Source of the DNA: Zhihengliuella flava
GTDB lineage: Bacteria > Actinomycetota > Actinomycetes > Actinomycetales > Micrococcaceae
Assembly: GCF_015751895.1 (NCBI RefSeq)
Contig: NZ_JADOTZ010000001.1
Span: 2,232,001-2,296,000, forward strand
DNA length: 64,000 bases
Direction of reading: 5' to 3'
The translations under genes were made by a program, and so were the position numbers. The notes under the pieces are model-generated. The model saw only the letters and a list, made by a program, of their open reading frames with translations, was not told the origin of the DNA and searched no databases. Below, piece by piece: positions 26,828 to 34,470 of the stretch (positions are counted from its first letter, which is position 1; every line of letters starts with the position of its first letter).

Positions 26828-27886
26828 ATGACGAGTAGACCGGTCGGAATTAAGGACGTAGCCGCGGCTGCCGGGGTCTCCGTGACGACCGTCTCGCACG
26901 TCTTGAATGACGTCGCGTACGCCCGCGTCAGCGCTAGTACGCGAGAGCGTGTCCAAGGGGTTGCCGAGCAGCTGGGCTACGGACCCAACAGGCTAGCCCG
27001 TGCGCTGCGGACTCAACGTTCCGGGATGATCGGCTTCATCAGTGAGGAGATTGCAACCACACCTCACGCTGGTCGAATCATCCTCGGTGCGGAAGAGGCG
27101 GCGCGGGCGCGGGGGTACCGCCTCATGATCATCAATTCCACGAGCACCGGGTCGTCGGAGTCCAACGACAACCTCATAGAAGATCTGCAAGACCGGCAGG
27201 TGGACGGCATTCTTTACGCCACGATGTACCACCGCAGGTTGGCGGCTCCTAGGGCCTTGGCCACTATGCCAGCGGTGCTCGTCGATTCCGAAGATGTGAC
27301 CCGAACTGTTCCATCGGTCATACCCGATGAGGTAGCCGGCGCTCGGTCGGCCGTGCGCACCCTCATTGATGCCGGTCACACGCGCATCGGCATGCTCAAC
27401 AACACGGACGACGTCCCCGCTACGCATTCGCGGCTAACTGCATACAAAGAAACGTTGGCAGAGTCGGGTCTAGAAATTGACGATGATTTGATTCAGTCGG
27501 ACGTATCTGAAGTTTCCGGTGGCTATCAGGCTGCACTTGGTTTACTTTCCTCGACAGTGCGGCCGACCGCTATTTTTTGCTATAACGATCGCATGGCCAT
27601 GGGTGCCTACCGTGCAGCTTCAGAGCTCGGATTGCGTATACCCGCCGACGTTTCAATCGTGGGGTTCGATAATCAACAGCTGATTGCTGAGAACCTTTAT
27701 CCTGCGCTGACGACCGTTGCCTTGCCTCACTACGAAATGGGAGCGTGGGCGACGGAAACATTGATTAACGCGATTGAAGGCAAGGTAGATCTAAACAGGT
27801 TTGTCGAACATCCTACCGTTTTGCCTTGCCCACTCACGTTGCGCGATTCCGTGGCGGAGATGTCAGCAGTAGACCCTACTGCCTAA
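26828..27886 (+). CDS. LacI-family transcriptional regulator
   Basis: 352 residues. The N-terminal helix-turn-helix and hinge read IKDVAAAAGVSVTTVSHVLN and LGYGPNRLARALRTQR; then follows a periplasmic-binding-protein-like sensor domain with GFISEEI, GILYATMY, SIVGFDNQQL and LTTVALPHYEMG. It most likely represses the surrounding sugar-uptake genes through the palindrome at 22106 and is relieved by a sugar. The ATG at 26828 is preferred, with GGGAGAA just upstream; an in-frame ATG at 26816 would add four residues. It separates the GH91 gene from the GH32 gene. Confidence 0.88.
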   Translation: MTSRPVGIKDVAAAAGVSVTTVSHVLNDVAYARVSASTRERVQGVAEQLGYGPNRLARALRTQRSGMIGFISEEIATTPHAGRIILGAEEAARARGYRLMIINSTSTGSSESNDNLIEDLQDRQVDGILYATMYHRRLAAPRALATMPAVLVDSEDVTRTVPSVIPDEVAGARSAVRTLIDAGHTRIGMLNNTDDVPATHSRLTAYKETLAESGLEIDDDLIQSDVSEVSGGYQAALGLLSSTVRPTAIFCYNDRMAMGAYRAASELGLRIPADVSIVGFDNQQLIAENLYPALTTVALPHYEMGAWATETLINAIEGKVDLNRFVEHPTVLPCPLTLRDSVAEMSAVDPTA

Positions 27887-27916
27887 TCCGTCGCCACGTT
27901 AGACGATAATTTTTTG

Positions 27917-27938
27917 ATTACCGATCATCGTCGGTAAT
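27917..27938. promoter_or_regulatory. 22-base dyad upstream of the GH32 gene
   Basis: ATTACCGA and TCGGTAAT flank a 6-base centre, ending 22 bases before the chosen ATG and just after a T-rich stretch. It could be an operator or a 5' leader hairpin. It does not resemble the 22106 palindrome. Confidence 0.5.
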
Positions 27939-27960
27939 GGATCTTTCAAGGAAATACTCT

Positions 27961-29502
27961 ATGCAGCGAACCCCCAGCCCCTCCTGCGCTTTATCAGCCC
28001 GCAATGCCGTTGATTCGTACCGGCCAGTGTTGCACTACACGGCACGCGATACTTGGCTTAACGATCCTAATGGTTTGGTTTGGTATCAAGGGATTTATCA
28101 TCTGTTTTATCAGAACAATCCTTTCGGCAATGTTTGGGGAAATATGTCCTGGGGTCACGCCACATCGACTGACCTTTTGCACTGGACGGAACAACCGGTG
28201 GCGATTGCCTGCGATGATGAAGAAGACATTTTCTCCGGCAGTATTGTGGTCGATACAGAGAACACGTCTGGTTTCGGTACGTCGACATCTCCCGCGCTCG
28301 TTGCCATCTATACCAGTGCCTACAAGGACGGTTCCCTCCATGAGGGAACGCAAGCGCAATCGCTGGCTTATTCAACCGACGCCGGCATGTCGTGGACAAA
28401 GTACGCGCACAATCCTGTGCTCGGTCGCGAATCCGCGCACTTCAGAGATCCGAAGGTGTTTCTGTATAACGCGCCGGGAGATTCCTACTGGGTGATGGTC
28501 GCAGTCGAGGCTCAGCATCAACAAGTAGTGCTCTACCGTTCGTCGGACCTCAAAGCGTGGACGTATTTGAGCAGCTTCGGCCCGGCCAATGCGGGGGGAG
28601 GGGAGTGGGAGTGTCCAGATTTATTCCCTCTGCCCGTTGCCGGCCAGGAAGACCAGACGAAGTGGGTCCTGATCGTCAATATCAATCCGGGTGCTGTGGC
28701 TGGTGGATCTGGAGGCCAGTACTTCATCGGTGACTTCGATGGAGTCACGTTTCACCCCGATGCGGACTCGATTGCCCCAAGGGATGAGGTTGGCGGTGTG
28801 GACCTCGAACGCTGCCTGTGGCTCGACTGGGGACGCGACTACTACGCGGGAGTCTCCTTTAGCAACGTCCCGAACGGCCGCTGCATCATGATCGGGTGGA
28901 TGAACAACTGGGATTACGCGAATTCCCTGCCTACCACGCCGTGGCGCTCGGGTATGTCGTTGGCCCGGAGGGTCACGTTAGAATCGCACGGAGAAGTTGC
29001 TCGACTCGTACAGCATCCAATTCTGCCGGTGCCACTGCCCGCGCCTGACTTAGAAGTGGTTGACTTCGAGTTGGCCAGCGCAGAAGTGACCCTTCCTCTC
29101 GTCGACGCCACGGCCGCTCAGCTGATTGAGGCTGAAATCATGCCGGGAACATCGCAAACCATCAGGTTGGAGCTTCTGCCTAGCCTGCACGGACGGGCCC
29201 CCGCCGTCCTGAGCTATAACGTTGCAACGAGTGAGCTGTGTCTCGATAGGCGCGAAGGTGGCGACACATCGTTCAACGAGACCTTTGGATCCATCGAAGT
29301 GGCTCCTGTGCCGTTGGAGGACGGAGTCTTGCGACTCCGCATCGTGATTGATCACTGCTCGGTAGAAGTATTCGCCCAAAATGGACGGGTGGTCTTGAGT
29401 GACCTGATCTTCCCTGTGGCTGAGGCGGACCGTTGTGCCGTGCTTTCCGTTGAGGGTGGTCGAGCAATCGCGCGGAGGCTTGCCGTGCTGACCCTGCGCT
29501 GA
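27961..29502 (+). CDS. Intracellular GH32 beta-fructosidase
   Basis: 513 residues. GH32 catalytic elements in order are the nucleophile D35 in WLNDPNG, the stabiliser D163 in FRDP and the acid/base E217 in GEWECPD; a C-terminal beta-sandwich follows (FGSIEVAPVPLEDG, CSVEVFAQNGRVVLSDLIFP). No signal peptide, so it acts on imported substrate, probably splitting inulobiose, sucrose or short fructans to fructose. The start at 27961 has AAGGAAA upstream; the ATG at 27937 lies in the dyad and has no such site. It is downstream of the LacI gene and probably in the same regulon. Confidence 0.88.
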   Translation: MQRTPSPSCALSARNAVDSYRPVLHYTARDTWLNDPNGLVWYQGIYHLFYQNNPFGNVWGNMSWGHATSTDLLHWTEQPVAIACDDEEDIFSGSIVVDTENTSGFGTSTSPALVAIYTSAYKDGSLHEGTQAQSLAYSTDAGMSWTKYAHNPVLGRESAHFRDPKVFLYNAPGDSYWVMVAVEAQHQQVVLYRSSDLKAWTYLSSFGPANAGGGEWECPDLFPLPVAGQEDQTKWVLIVNINPGAVAGGSGGQYFIGDFDGVTFHPDADSIAPRDEVGGVDLERCLWLDWGRDYYAGVSFSNVPNGRCIMIGWMNNWDYANSLPTTPWRSGMSLARRVTLESHGEVARLVQHPILPVPLPAPDLEVVDFELASAEVTLPLVDATAAQLIEAEIMPGTSQTIRLELLPSLHGRAPAVLSYNVATSELCLDRREGGDTSFNETFGSIEVAPVPLEDGVLRLRIVIDHCSVEVFAQNGRVVLSDLIFPVAEADRCAVLSVEGGRAIARRLAVLTLR

Positions 29503-29532
29503 CTGCAGGCAGTTCCTGTGAGCGAATCCGCG

Positions 29533-29835
29533 TTACTTCTTGCGGCCGCCGAAGATCATCGAGGCTAGCGCCGTCACCCCGGTGACCGCGAAGACCGCTG
29601 GCCAAGCGCCGATCTTTTTAGCCAGAGGATGGGAGGCGCCGAAGGCGGCGAGGTAGGTGCCGGTGAGCGCGACGGCGCGCGCGGTCCCGGCGTCGCGCTG
29701 CCACACGGTGAAGGCGGCTGCGCCACACGCGGCGAGGACGGTGCCGCCGGCGGCGCGGTCTCCCGTCTCACTGGCGACCTTGTAGCCCATGAGGAGGCCG
29801 GCTTTGGCGCATGCGGTGGAAACGAGACGGGACAT
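29533..29835 (-). CDS. Small hypothetical membrane protein
   Basis: 100 residues, with about three hydrophobic segments (TVLAACGAAAFTVWQ, AVALTGTYLAAFG, WPAVFAVTGVTALASMIFG) and a basic GGRKK end. No family is recognised with confidence; it resembles small actinobacterial envelope proteins of unknown role. AGGAG lies 7 bases before the ATG. The structured element at 29920-30057 lies upstream on the same strand, so this gene may be downstream of an attenuated leader. It converges on the GH32 gene. Confidence 0.72.
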   Translation of the reverse strand: MSRLVSTACAKAGLLMGYKVASETGDRAAGGTVLAACGAAAFTVWQRDAGTARAVALTGTYLAAFGASHPLAKKIGAWPAVFAVTGVTALASMIFGGRKK

Positions 29836-29863
29836 CGTGGACTCCTGATCGTGATGACGTGGG

Positions 29864-29882
29864 GGACCGGTTGGGCCGGTCC
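29864..29882 (-). other. Leader hairpin before the 100-residue membrane-protein gene
   Basis: GGACCGG and CCGGTCC pair around a 5-base loop, 28 bases upstream of the ATG on the minus strand, between the U-run of the structured element and the ribosome-binding site. Confidence 0.5.
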
Positions 29883-29919
29883 TCGTGCAGTAGTTCCAGC
29901 ATAGGCGTCAGCCACCCAC

Positions 29920-30057
29920 AAAAAAGGCTGGCGGTTTGAGGGCCCGTCTCCACTGCACCGGCCCGCCGCAGTGGGGCCGGTGCAGTGGGGCGATCGCGGG
30001 TTACCAAGCCGGACCGCCGGGAGGTCTCAAACCGCCAGCTTCACCACTTACCAAGCA
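29920..30057 (-). ncRNA. Predicted ~138-nt structured RNA ending in an intrinsic terminator-like U6
   Basis: Read on the minus strand, a perfect 14-bp stem joins 30026-30039 to 29927-29940 and is followed one base later by six U residues (29920-29925). Inside is a perfect 15-bp hairpin (29950-29964 with 29974-29988, 9-base loop). A promoter fits just upstream: TTTACT (30087-30092), 17 bases, TAGGCT (30064-30069), start near 30057. The iron box covers the -10. It is either a free small RNA or a terminated leader of the small membrane-protein gene. No known family is recognised. Alternatively it could be a nested inverted-repeat DNA element. Confidence 0.55.
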
Positions 30058-30075
30058 GAAATTAGCCTAACCTTA
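30057..30075. promoter_or_regulatory. DtxR/IdeR-type iron box over the RNA promoter
   Basis: Read on the minus strand the site begins TAAGGTTAGGCTAA, matching the consensus at 14 of 19 positions with an uninterrupted 12-base core AGGTTAGGCTAA. It overlaps the predicted -10 and start of the structured RNA, as expected for iron-dependent repression. The nearest plus-strand gene is about 300 bases away. Confidence 0.65.
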
Positions 30076-30370
30076 CTTCAATACGAAGTAAAGCCCTTTC
30101 GTAATTCGTGACTCTCCGCTACGCTGGCAGGCAACAGCGCATCGCTCGGCGGCTCGCCAGGCTCTGCAGCGGTACGCTGCGTGGAACTACAACGCCGGCC
30201 GGTGGCACGCGGGAGATGGACCCGGGTGTCGCCGGCCGGCGTCGTTCCGTGCGTCACCGCGCCTCGTTGCTGACACGCAGTGCAGCCGGACGCCGGGTGT
30301 CACGGGCCGAATCGGAGAGCGCAAAAGCGTTAGGCTGACGGTACACAGCACGCGCGGCGGAAGGATCACG
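30076..30370. other. Non-coding stretch upstream of the MBL gene
   Basis: No supported gene here. It holds a long imperfect hairpin at 30192-30242 (11 perfect outer pairs, inner pairs with one mismatch and one wobble) and a short TTAGGCTGAC similar to an iron-box half at 30330. The ribosome-binding site GGAAGGA serves the MBL-fold gene. Confidence 0.5.
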
Positions 30371-31222
30371 ATGACGCAGGAGCCCACGGACACTGGCTGG
30401 GAGCGAGCAGGGGAGCGGACCTACGTCCTGACCCTTGAGGCGTTCAAGATCAACATCGGGCTGGTGGTCGGTGATGACCGCGCGGTCGTGATCGACACGG
30501 GGGCCGGGCCGCGTGAGGCCGCGCAGATTCTGAACGCTGTGCGCGAGGTGACGGACGTTCCCCTGATCGTGGTCAACACCCATTCGCACGGCGATCACAC
30601 CTTTGGCAACGCCTACTTCGCTGCCCACGGCGTCGAGGAATTCTGGGCCCACACGGCCACGGCAGAAGCCGTGGCTGCGGACCCGGACGCTCAGCGCCGC
30701 ATGGTCGCCCGCACCGAACCAGAGATGGGAGCCCGGGAGGGCGAGCACACCGCGGTCCACACACCCACCCATACCGTGGGCGCCGAGCCCGTGGACCTTG
30801 ACCTCGGCGGACACTCCGTCACGCTGTTCTACCTCGGCCGCGGCCACACGGCCGGGGACCTATTGGTGGGATCTGGATCCGTCCTGTTCGCCGGAGACCT
30901 CGTGGAGGAGGGGGCGCACCCAGAATTTGAGGACTCCTTCCCGTACGACTGGCGCAAGACCCTCGGCAAGATCATCGCGATTGATGAGCTCTACACCTCG
31001 ATCGTTCCCGGCCACGGCCGCATCGTCGACGCCGACTACGTTCGTTCGCAGCTGGGCAACCTGCGCCGGGCTATCCGCATGTGCAGCACGGCCATCCACG
31101 AGGCGTCGGTGGACTACACGAAGGCCGTACCGGTGTTGCCCTACGGGCCCGTCCAATCCCGGTACCTGATCACTCGGTTGAAGGAAACGGAAACCGCCTC
31201 GGACACCGTTCTGCCGCACTAG
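30371..31222 (+). CDS. MBL-fold metallo-hydrolase
   Basis: 283 residues. The zinc-binding motif HSHGDH is at 71-76; further ligands are His in YLGRGHTAGD, Asp in LFAGDLVEEG and His in IVPGHGRIV. Cytoplasmic, no signal peptide. The group includes glyoxalase II-like hydrolases, quinone-cyclase-like and lactamase-like enzymes, and the substrate cannot be told. GGAAGGA lies before the ATG. The MFS gene begins 3 bases after its stop, so both are probably cotranscribed. Confidence 0.87.
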   Translation: MTQEPTDTGWERAGERTYVLTLEAFKINIGLVVGDDRAVVIDTGAGPREAAQILNAVREVTDVPLIVVNTHSHGDHTFGNAYFAAHGVEEFWAHTATAEAVAADPDAQRRMVARTEPEMGAREGEHTAVHTPTHTVGAEPVDLDLGGHSVTLFYLGRGHTAGDLLVGSGSVLFAGDLVEEGAHPEFEDSFPYDWRKTLGKIIAIDELYTSIVPGHGRIVDADYVRSQLGNLRRAIRMCSTAIHEASVDYTKAVPVLPYGPVQSRYLITRLKETETASDTVLPH

Positions 31223-31225
31223 GCG

Positions 31226-32437
31226 GTGGCGAGCCGGGAGTTTGGGCTCCGCGACCTCGGGCTGAAGGTCTACGGGCCGTCGCTGCTGTACGCCGTCGGG
31301 CTCGGCGCGATCATGCCCGTGATCGCGCTCAGCGCCCGCGACGTCGGCGCGAGCGTCGCTGGAGCCGCGCTCGTCGTCACGCTCGTGGGCGTCGGGTCCC
31401 TGATCATGAACGTGCCCGCCGCCCTGCTGACGGCCCGGTTCGGCGAGCGCCCCTCCATGATCGCCGCGGCCGGAGCCGCCGCGCTCGGCATGGGCGCCGC
31501 CATCGCGGCCCGGGACGCCGTCGTCCTCTCGGTGGGCATTCTGGTGGTGGGCATGGCCGGCTCCGTCTTCAACTTGGCCCGGCAGAGTTACTTGGCCGAG
31601 GCCGTCCCCGGGCATTTCCGGGCGCGGGCCATGTCCACGCTGGGCGGGACGCTGCGTATCGGCGCGTTCGTCGGGCCGTTTATCGCCGCGGGCGCGATGG
31701 CTCCGCTGGGTCTGGCGGGGGCCTACTGGGTGGGCCTGGGCGCCATGGTGGCCGCCGCCGTCGTCGGATTCTGGGTTCCCGAACTGCCTCGGCCGGGCGC
31801 GGCGGCCCGCTCGGACCGGACGACGTCGGCACCCGGTGGGGGTGCTCCGGCCTCCGGCACCAGCATGGGTGCGATCGTTGCCGCGTACTGGCGGACCTAC
31901 CTCACCGTTGGCTCCGGCGTCTTTCTGCTGGCGTGCGTGCGCGCCACCCGCAACGTGGTGCTGCCCCTGTGGTCCGAGCATGTGGGACTGGACCCCGCGC
32001 TCGCGGCCCTCGTCTACGGGGTCTCCGGTGCCGTGGACGTGCTGGTGTTCTACCCGGCCGGCAAGGTGATGGACCGGTTTGGCCGGGTCTATTCCGCGGT
32101 CCCGTGTCTGTTGCTCTTGGGCGTCTCGATGGCGTTGATCCCCCTCGTCTCCGACGTGTGGGGGCTGCTCTGGGTGGGCGCACTGATGGGGTTCGGCAAC
32201 GGGTTGGGGACGGGCATCGTCATGACCTTGGGCGCCGACTACGCGCCCGCGCACGCCCGGCCGCAGTTCCTGGGATTCTGGAGGGTCCTGACCGACTCCG
32301 GCATGATGGTCGGCCCGGTCATCGTCTCCGGGGTGACCACCGTGGCCAGCCTCGCCACCGGGGTCATGGTGATCGCCGTGGTGGCGCTCGTGGGCACCGG
32401 CGTGTTTGCGTATTACCTGCCGCGCACGCGGCCCTGA
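31226..32437 (+). CDS. MFS transporter
   Basis: 403 residues with about 12 membrane helices. The loop between helices 2 and 3 reads LLTARFGERPSMI, the MFS motif A region, repeated as GKVMDRFGRVY in the second half. It is probably a drug or metabolite exporter, with no substrate evidence. It starts at a GTG three bases after the MBL gene stop, implying coupling. Its 3' end overlaps the convergent PAP2 gene by 25 bases. Confidence 0.85.
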   Translation: MASREFGLRDLGLKVYGPSLLYAVGLGAIMPVIALSARDVGASVAGAALVVTLVGVGSLIMNVPAALLTARFGERPSMIAAAGAAALGMGAAIAARDAVVLSVGILVVGMAGSVFNLARQSYLAEAVPGHFRARAMSTLGGTLRIGAFVGPFIAAGAMAPLGLAGAYWVGLGAMVAAAVVGFWVPELPRPGAAARSDRTTSAPGGGAPASGTSMGAIVAAYWRTYLTVGSGVFLLACVRATRNVVLPLWSEHVGLDPALAALVYGVSGAVDVLVFYPAGKVMDRFGRVYSAVPCLLLLGVSMALIPLVSDVWGLLWVGALMGFGNGLGTGIVMTLGADYAPAHARPQFLGFWRVLTDSGMMVGPVIVSGVTTVASLATGVMVIAVVALVGTGVFAYYLPRTRP

Positions 32438-33318
32438 AACGCGAAGACGCGCTCCAACACCGCGAACGTGGTGAGGGCAGCACCACCGATCGCGAGCACG
32501 CCGCCCGTCAGGAAGCCCAGCAGCAGCTGATAGTTCTCACCCGTATCCACGGGAGGCAGCAGGGCCCACAGCACGGCGGCGCACAGCAGGCCTGCGAGGC
32601 CGGGCACCCACATGAACCAAGCGAATCCCCGCGAAGCGGCCCAAAAATCGCGGCGGGAGAATCGGTTCTCCTCCGGTGCCACGACGGCCAGGACCCACCC
32701 GGTGAGGAGAGCGAAGAACAACACGACCAAGTACGCGCCGAAGATGTCAGCCGGCCGATGCCACCCGAGGACCAGCGTCGCCGCGCCAGCCGCCGCCGTG
32801 TAGAGGCCGCCGAGCAGGGCCACCAGCGGCCGCCACCGTGGGGTCACGGTGCAGAAAACGGCCGCCATCGACGCAGCGGCCAGCGTGGTGTGCCCGGAGG
32901 GGAAAGAATTGACGGTCGCCTCGGAGATGCCCAGGTTGGGCCGCTCCAGCACCTGATGCTTGAGTAGTTGGGTGGCTAGCACGGCGGACCCGAGGCTGGC
33001 GAGCGTGATGAGCGGAGCCAGCACGGAGCGGTGGACGACGGCGGAGATGATCAGCGCTGCCGCGGCCATCACGGCGGAGACGTGCGGCAGTTTGCCGAGG
33101 AACGCGAGCGCGGGCTCGCGCGCCTGATCCCGCTGGGCGAGGAAATCGCGGGCCCCAATCAGGGCGTTGTCGTCGATGTGCTGCCCCGGATCGGTCAGCA
33201 CAAAAAACCAATACACCGCGGCGAGCGCCGCGGCGGAAGCTAGCAACCCGAGCATCCAGCCGACGGGCCAGGCGACGCGGGCGCCAGAGTAGGTGCCGGA
33301 TTCGTGAGTCATCGACAT
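32413..33318 (-). CDS. PAP2-family membrane phosphatase
   Basis: 301 residues with six or more membrane helices. The phosphatase motifs are KHQVLERPN, PSGHT and GWHRPADIFGA, carrying the catalytic His residues. It may dephosphorylate phosphatidate or undecaprenyl pyrophosphate at the outer membrane face. The ATG at 33318 or the one at 33312 could start translation; neither has a good ribosome-binding site. An open frame continues upstream into menC antisense and is not considered coding. Confidence 0.85.
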   Translation of the reverse strand: MSMTHESGTYSGARVAWPVGWMLGLLASAAALAAVYWFFVLTDPGQHIDDNALIGARDFLAQRDQAREPALAFLGKLPHVSAVMAAAALIISAVVHRSVLAPLITLASLGSAVLATQLLKHQVLERPNLGISEATVNSFPSGHTTLAAASMAAVFCTVTPRWRPLVALLGGLYTAAAGAATLVLGWHRPADIFGAYLVVLFFALLTGWVLAVVAPEENRFSRRDFWAASRGFAWFMWVPGLAGLLCAAVLWALLPPVDTGENYQLLLGFLTGGVLAIGGAALTTFAVLERVFAFQGRVRGR

Positions 33319-33372
33319 TAGCTTGACACGGCCGCGCGCAGAATACCGGTATCTCTCGCTAGAGTGTGGGGC

Positions 33373-34371
33373 ATGCCTCAGCCCCGTCAGCTCCCCCCGC
33401 TGGAGGAGGTCCTCGCCTCCGCGCACGTGGTGTCCATCCCCTTGCGCGTGCGCTTCCGCGGCGTCACTCATCGGGAGGCCGTCATCTTCACGGCCCCGGC
33501 CGAATCCGCCGAATTTTCCCCCTTCCTCGAGTACGGCGACGCGGAGGCCGCGGCGTGGCTCGCGTGCGCGCTCGAGGTCGGCTGGGAGGGCTACCCCACG
33601 CCCGTGCGGGAGTCGGTGCCGGTTAACGCGACGGTCCCCGCCGTCGCGCCCGAACAGGTTGAGGCCGTGCTCGGCCGGTACGACGCCGCCCACACCGTCA
33701 AGATCAAGGTGGCCGAGGCCGGTCAAACCCTGCACGACGACGTCGCCCGGGTCGAGCAAGTGCGCCGCCTGCTGCCGGACGCACACCTGCGCATCGATGC
33801 CAACGGGGGGTGGGACCACGAGCAGGCGCTCGCGGGACTCGAGGCGCTCGCCGGCTACGGGTTGCAATACGCTGAGCAGCCCGTGGCCGGAGTAGAACCT
33901 TTGGCCGCCTTGCGGGACGAGGTGCGCCGCCGCGAATTGCCCGTGCTCATCGCGGCGGACGAGGCTGTGCGCAAGGAGACCGATCCGCTGGCGGTGGCCC
34001 GCCTTGGCGCCGCCGATCTGCTGGTGATCAAGGCGCAACCGCTCGGGGGTGTCCGGCGCGCGCTCGGGATCGTTGCCGAGGCCGGGTTGCCCGCCGTGGT
34101 GAGCTCGGCGCTGGATACCTCGATTGGGACGCGCGCCGGTGCGGCGCTCGCCGCCGCCCTGCCGGAGCTGGACTATGCGTGCGGGCTCGGCACGGTCTCG
34201 CTCTTCGACGGGGACGTCACGCCCGCGTCATTCACGGCGCGCAACGGCGCTCTCCAGCTGCGCCGGGTGAGCGCGGATCCGGACCTGATGAGGCGTTTTG
34301 CGGCCCCAGAACCCCGTCAGCGGTGGTGGTTGGCGAGGTTACGCCGCTGCTATGAACGCTTGGTGAACTAA
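33373..34371 (+). CDS. menC: o-Succinylbenzoate synthase MenC
   Basis: 332 residues of the enolase superfamily. Visible catalytic elements are the lysine pair in VKIKV (110 and 112), metal ligands D142 in DANGGW, E168 in AEQPV and D196 in ADEAV, and K220 in VIKAQPLGG. It dehydrates SHCHC to o-succinylbenzoate in menaquinone synthesis. A TTGACA at 33323 lies 50 bases upstream. Other menaquinone genes in the window are menD (36723), menF (46066) and menG (47539). Confidence 0.93.
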   Translation: MPQPRQLPPLEEVLASAHVVSIPLRVRFRGVTHREAVIFTAPAESAEFSPFLEYGDAEAAAWLACALEVGWEGYPTPVRESVPVNATVPAVAPEQVEAVLGRYDAAHTVKIKVAEAGQTLHDDVARVEQVRRLLPDAHLRIDANGGWDHEQALAGLEALAGYGLQYAEQPVAGVEPLAALRDEVRRRELPVLIAADEAVRKETDPLAVARLGAADLLVIKAQPLGGVRRALGIVAEAGLPAVVSSALDTSIGTRAGAALAAALPELDYACGLGTVSLFDGDVTPASFTARNGALQLRRVSADPDLMRRFAAPEPRQRWWLARLRRCYERLVN

Positions 34372-34470
34372 TTGGTTCCCGGGGTTCATGTCGGCGCGAG
34401 GAAAAATTAGGGTTCGCTTGAAAGCTTGAGTGACGCACTCGTGTCCATACCAAGTCGAAAGAGACGGACG

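Noticed and set aside
29920-30057. tRNA or MITE-like element
   Set aside because: No cloverleaf arms or anticodon fit. A small transposon remains a weak alternative because of the 14-base inverted ends, but no target duplication was seen and the U-run and iron box fit an RNA better.
30108-30338. 76-codon open frame in the intergenic region before the MBL gene
   Set aside because: Arg/Ser-rich with no ribosome-binding site, and it covers the long hairpin at 30192-30242, so it looks like non-coding DNA.
30330-30343. Fourth iron box upstream of the MBL gene
   Set aside because: TTAGGCTGACGGTA matches only one half-site well; the dyad is broken.
34375-34415. PhoP-box-like GTTC repeats upstream of phoX
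   Set aside because: The three GTTC units are spaced 9 and 28 bases apart rather than the regular 11 bases of a Pho box.
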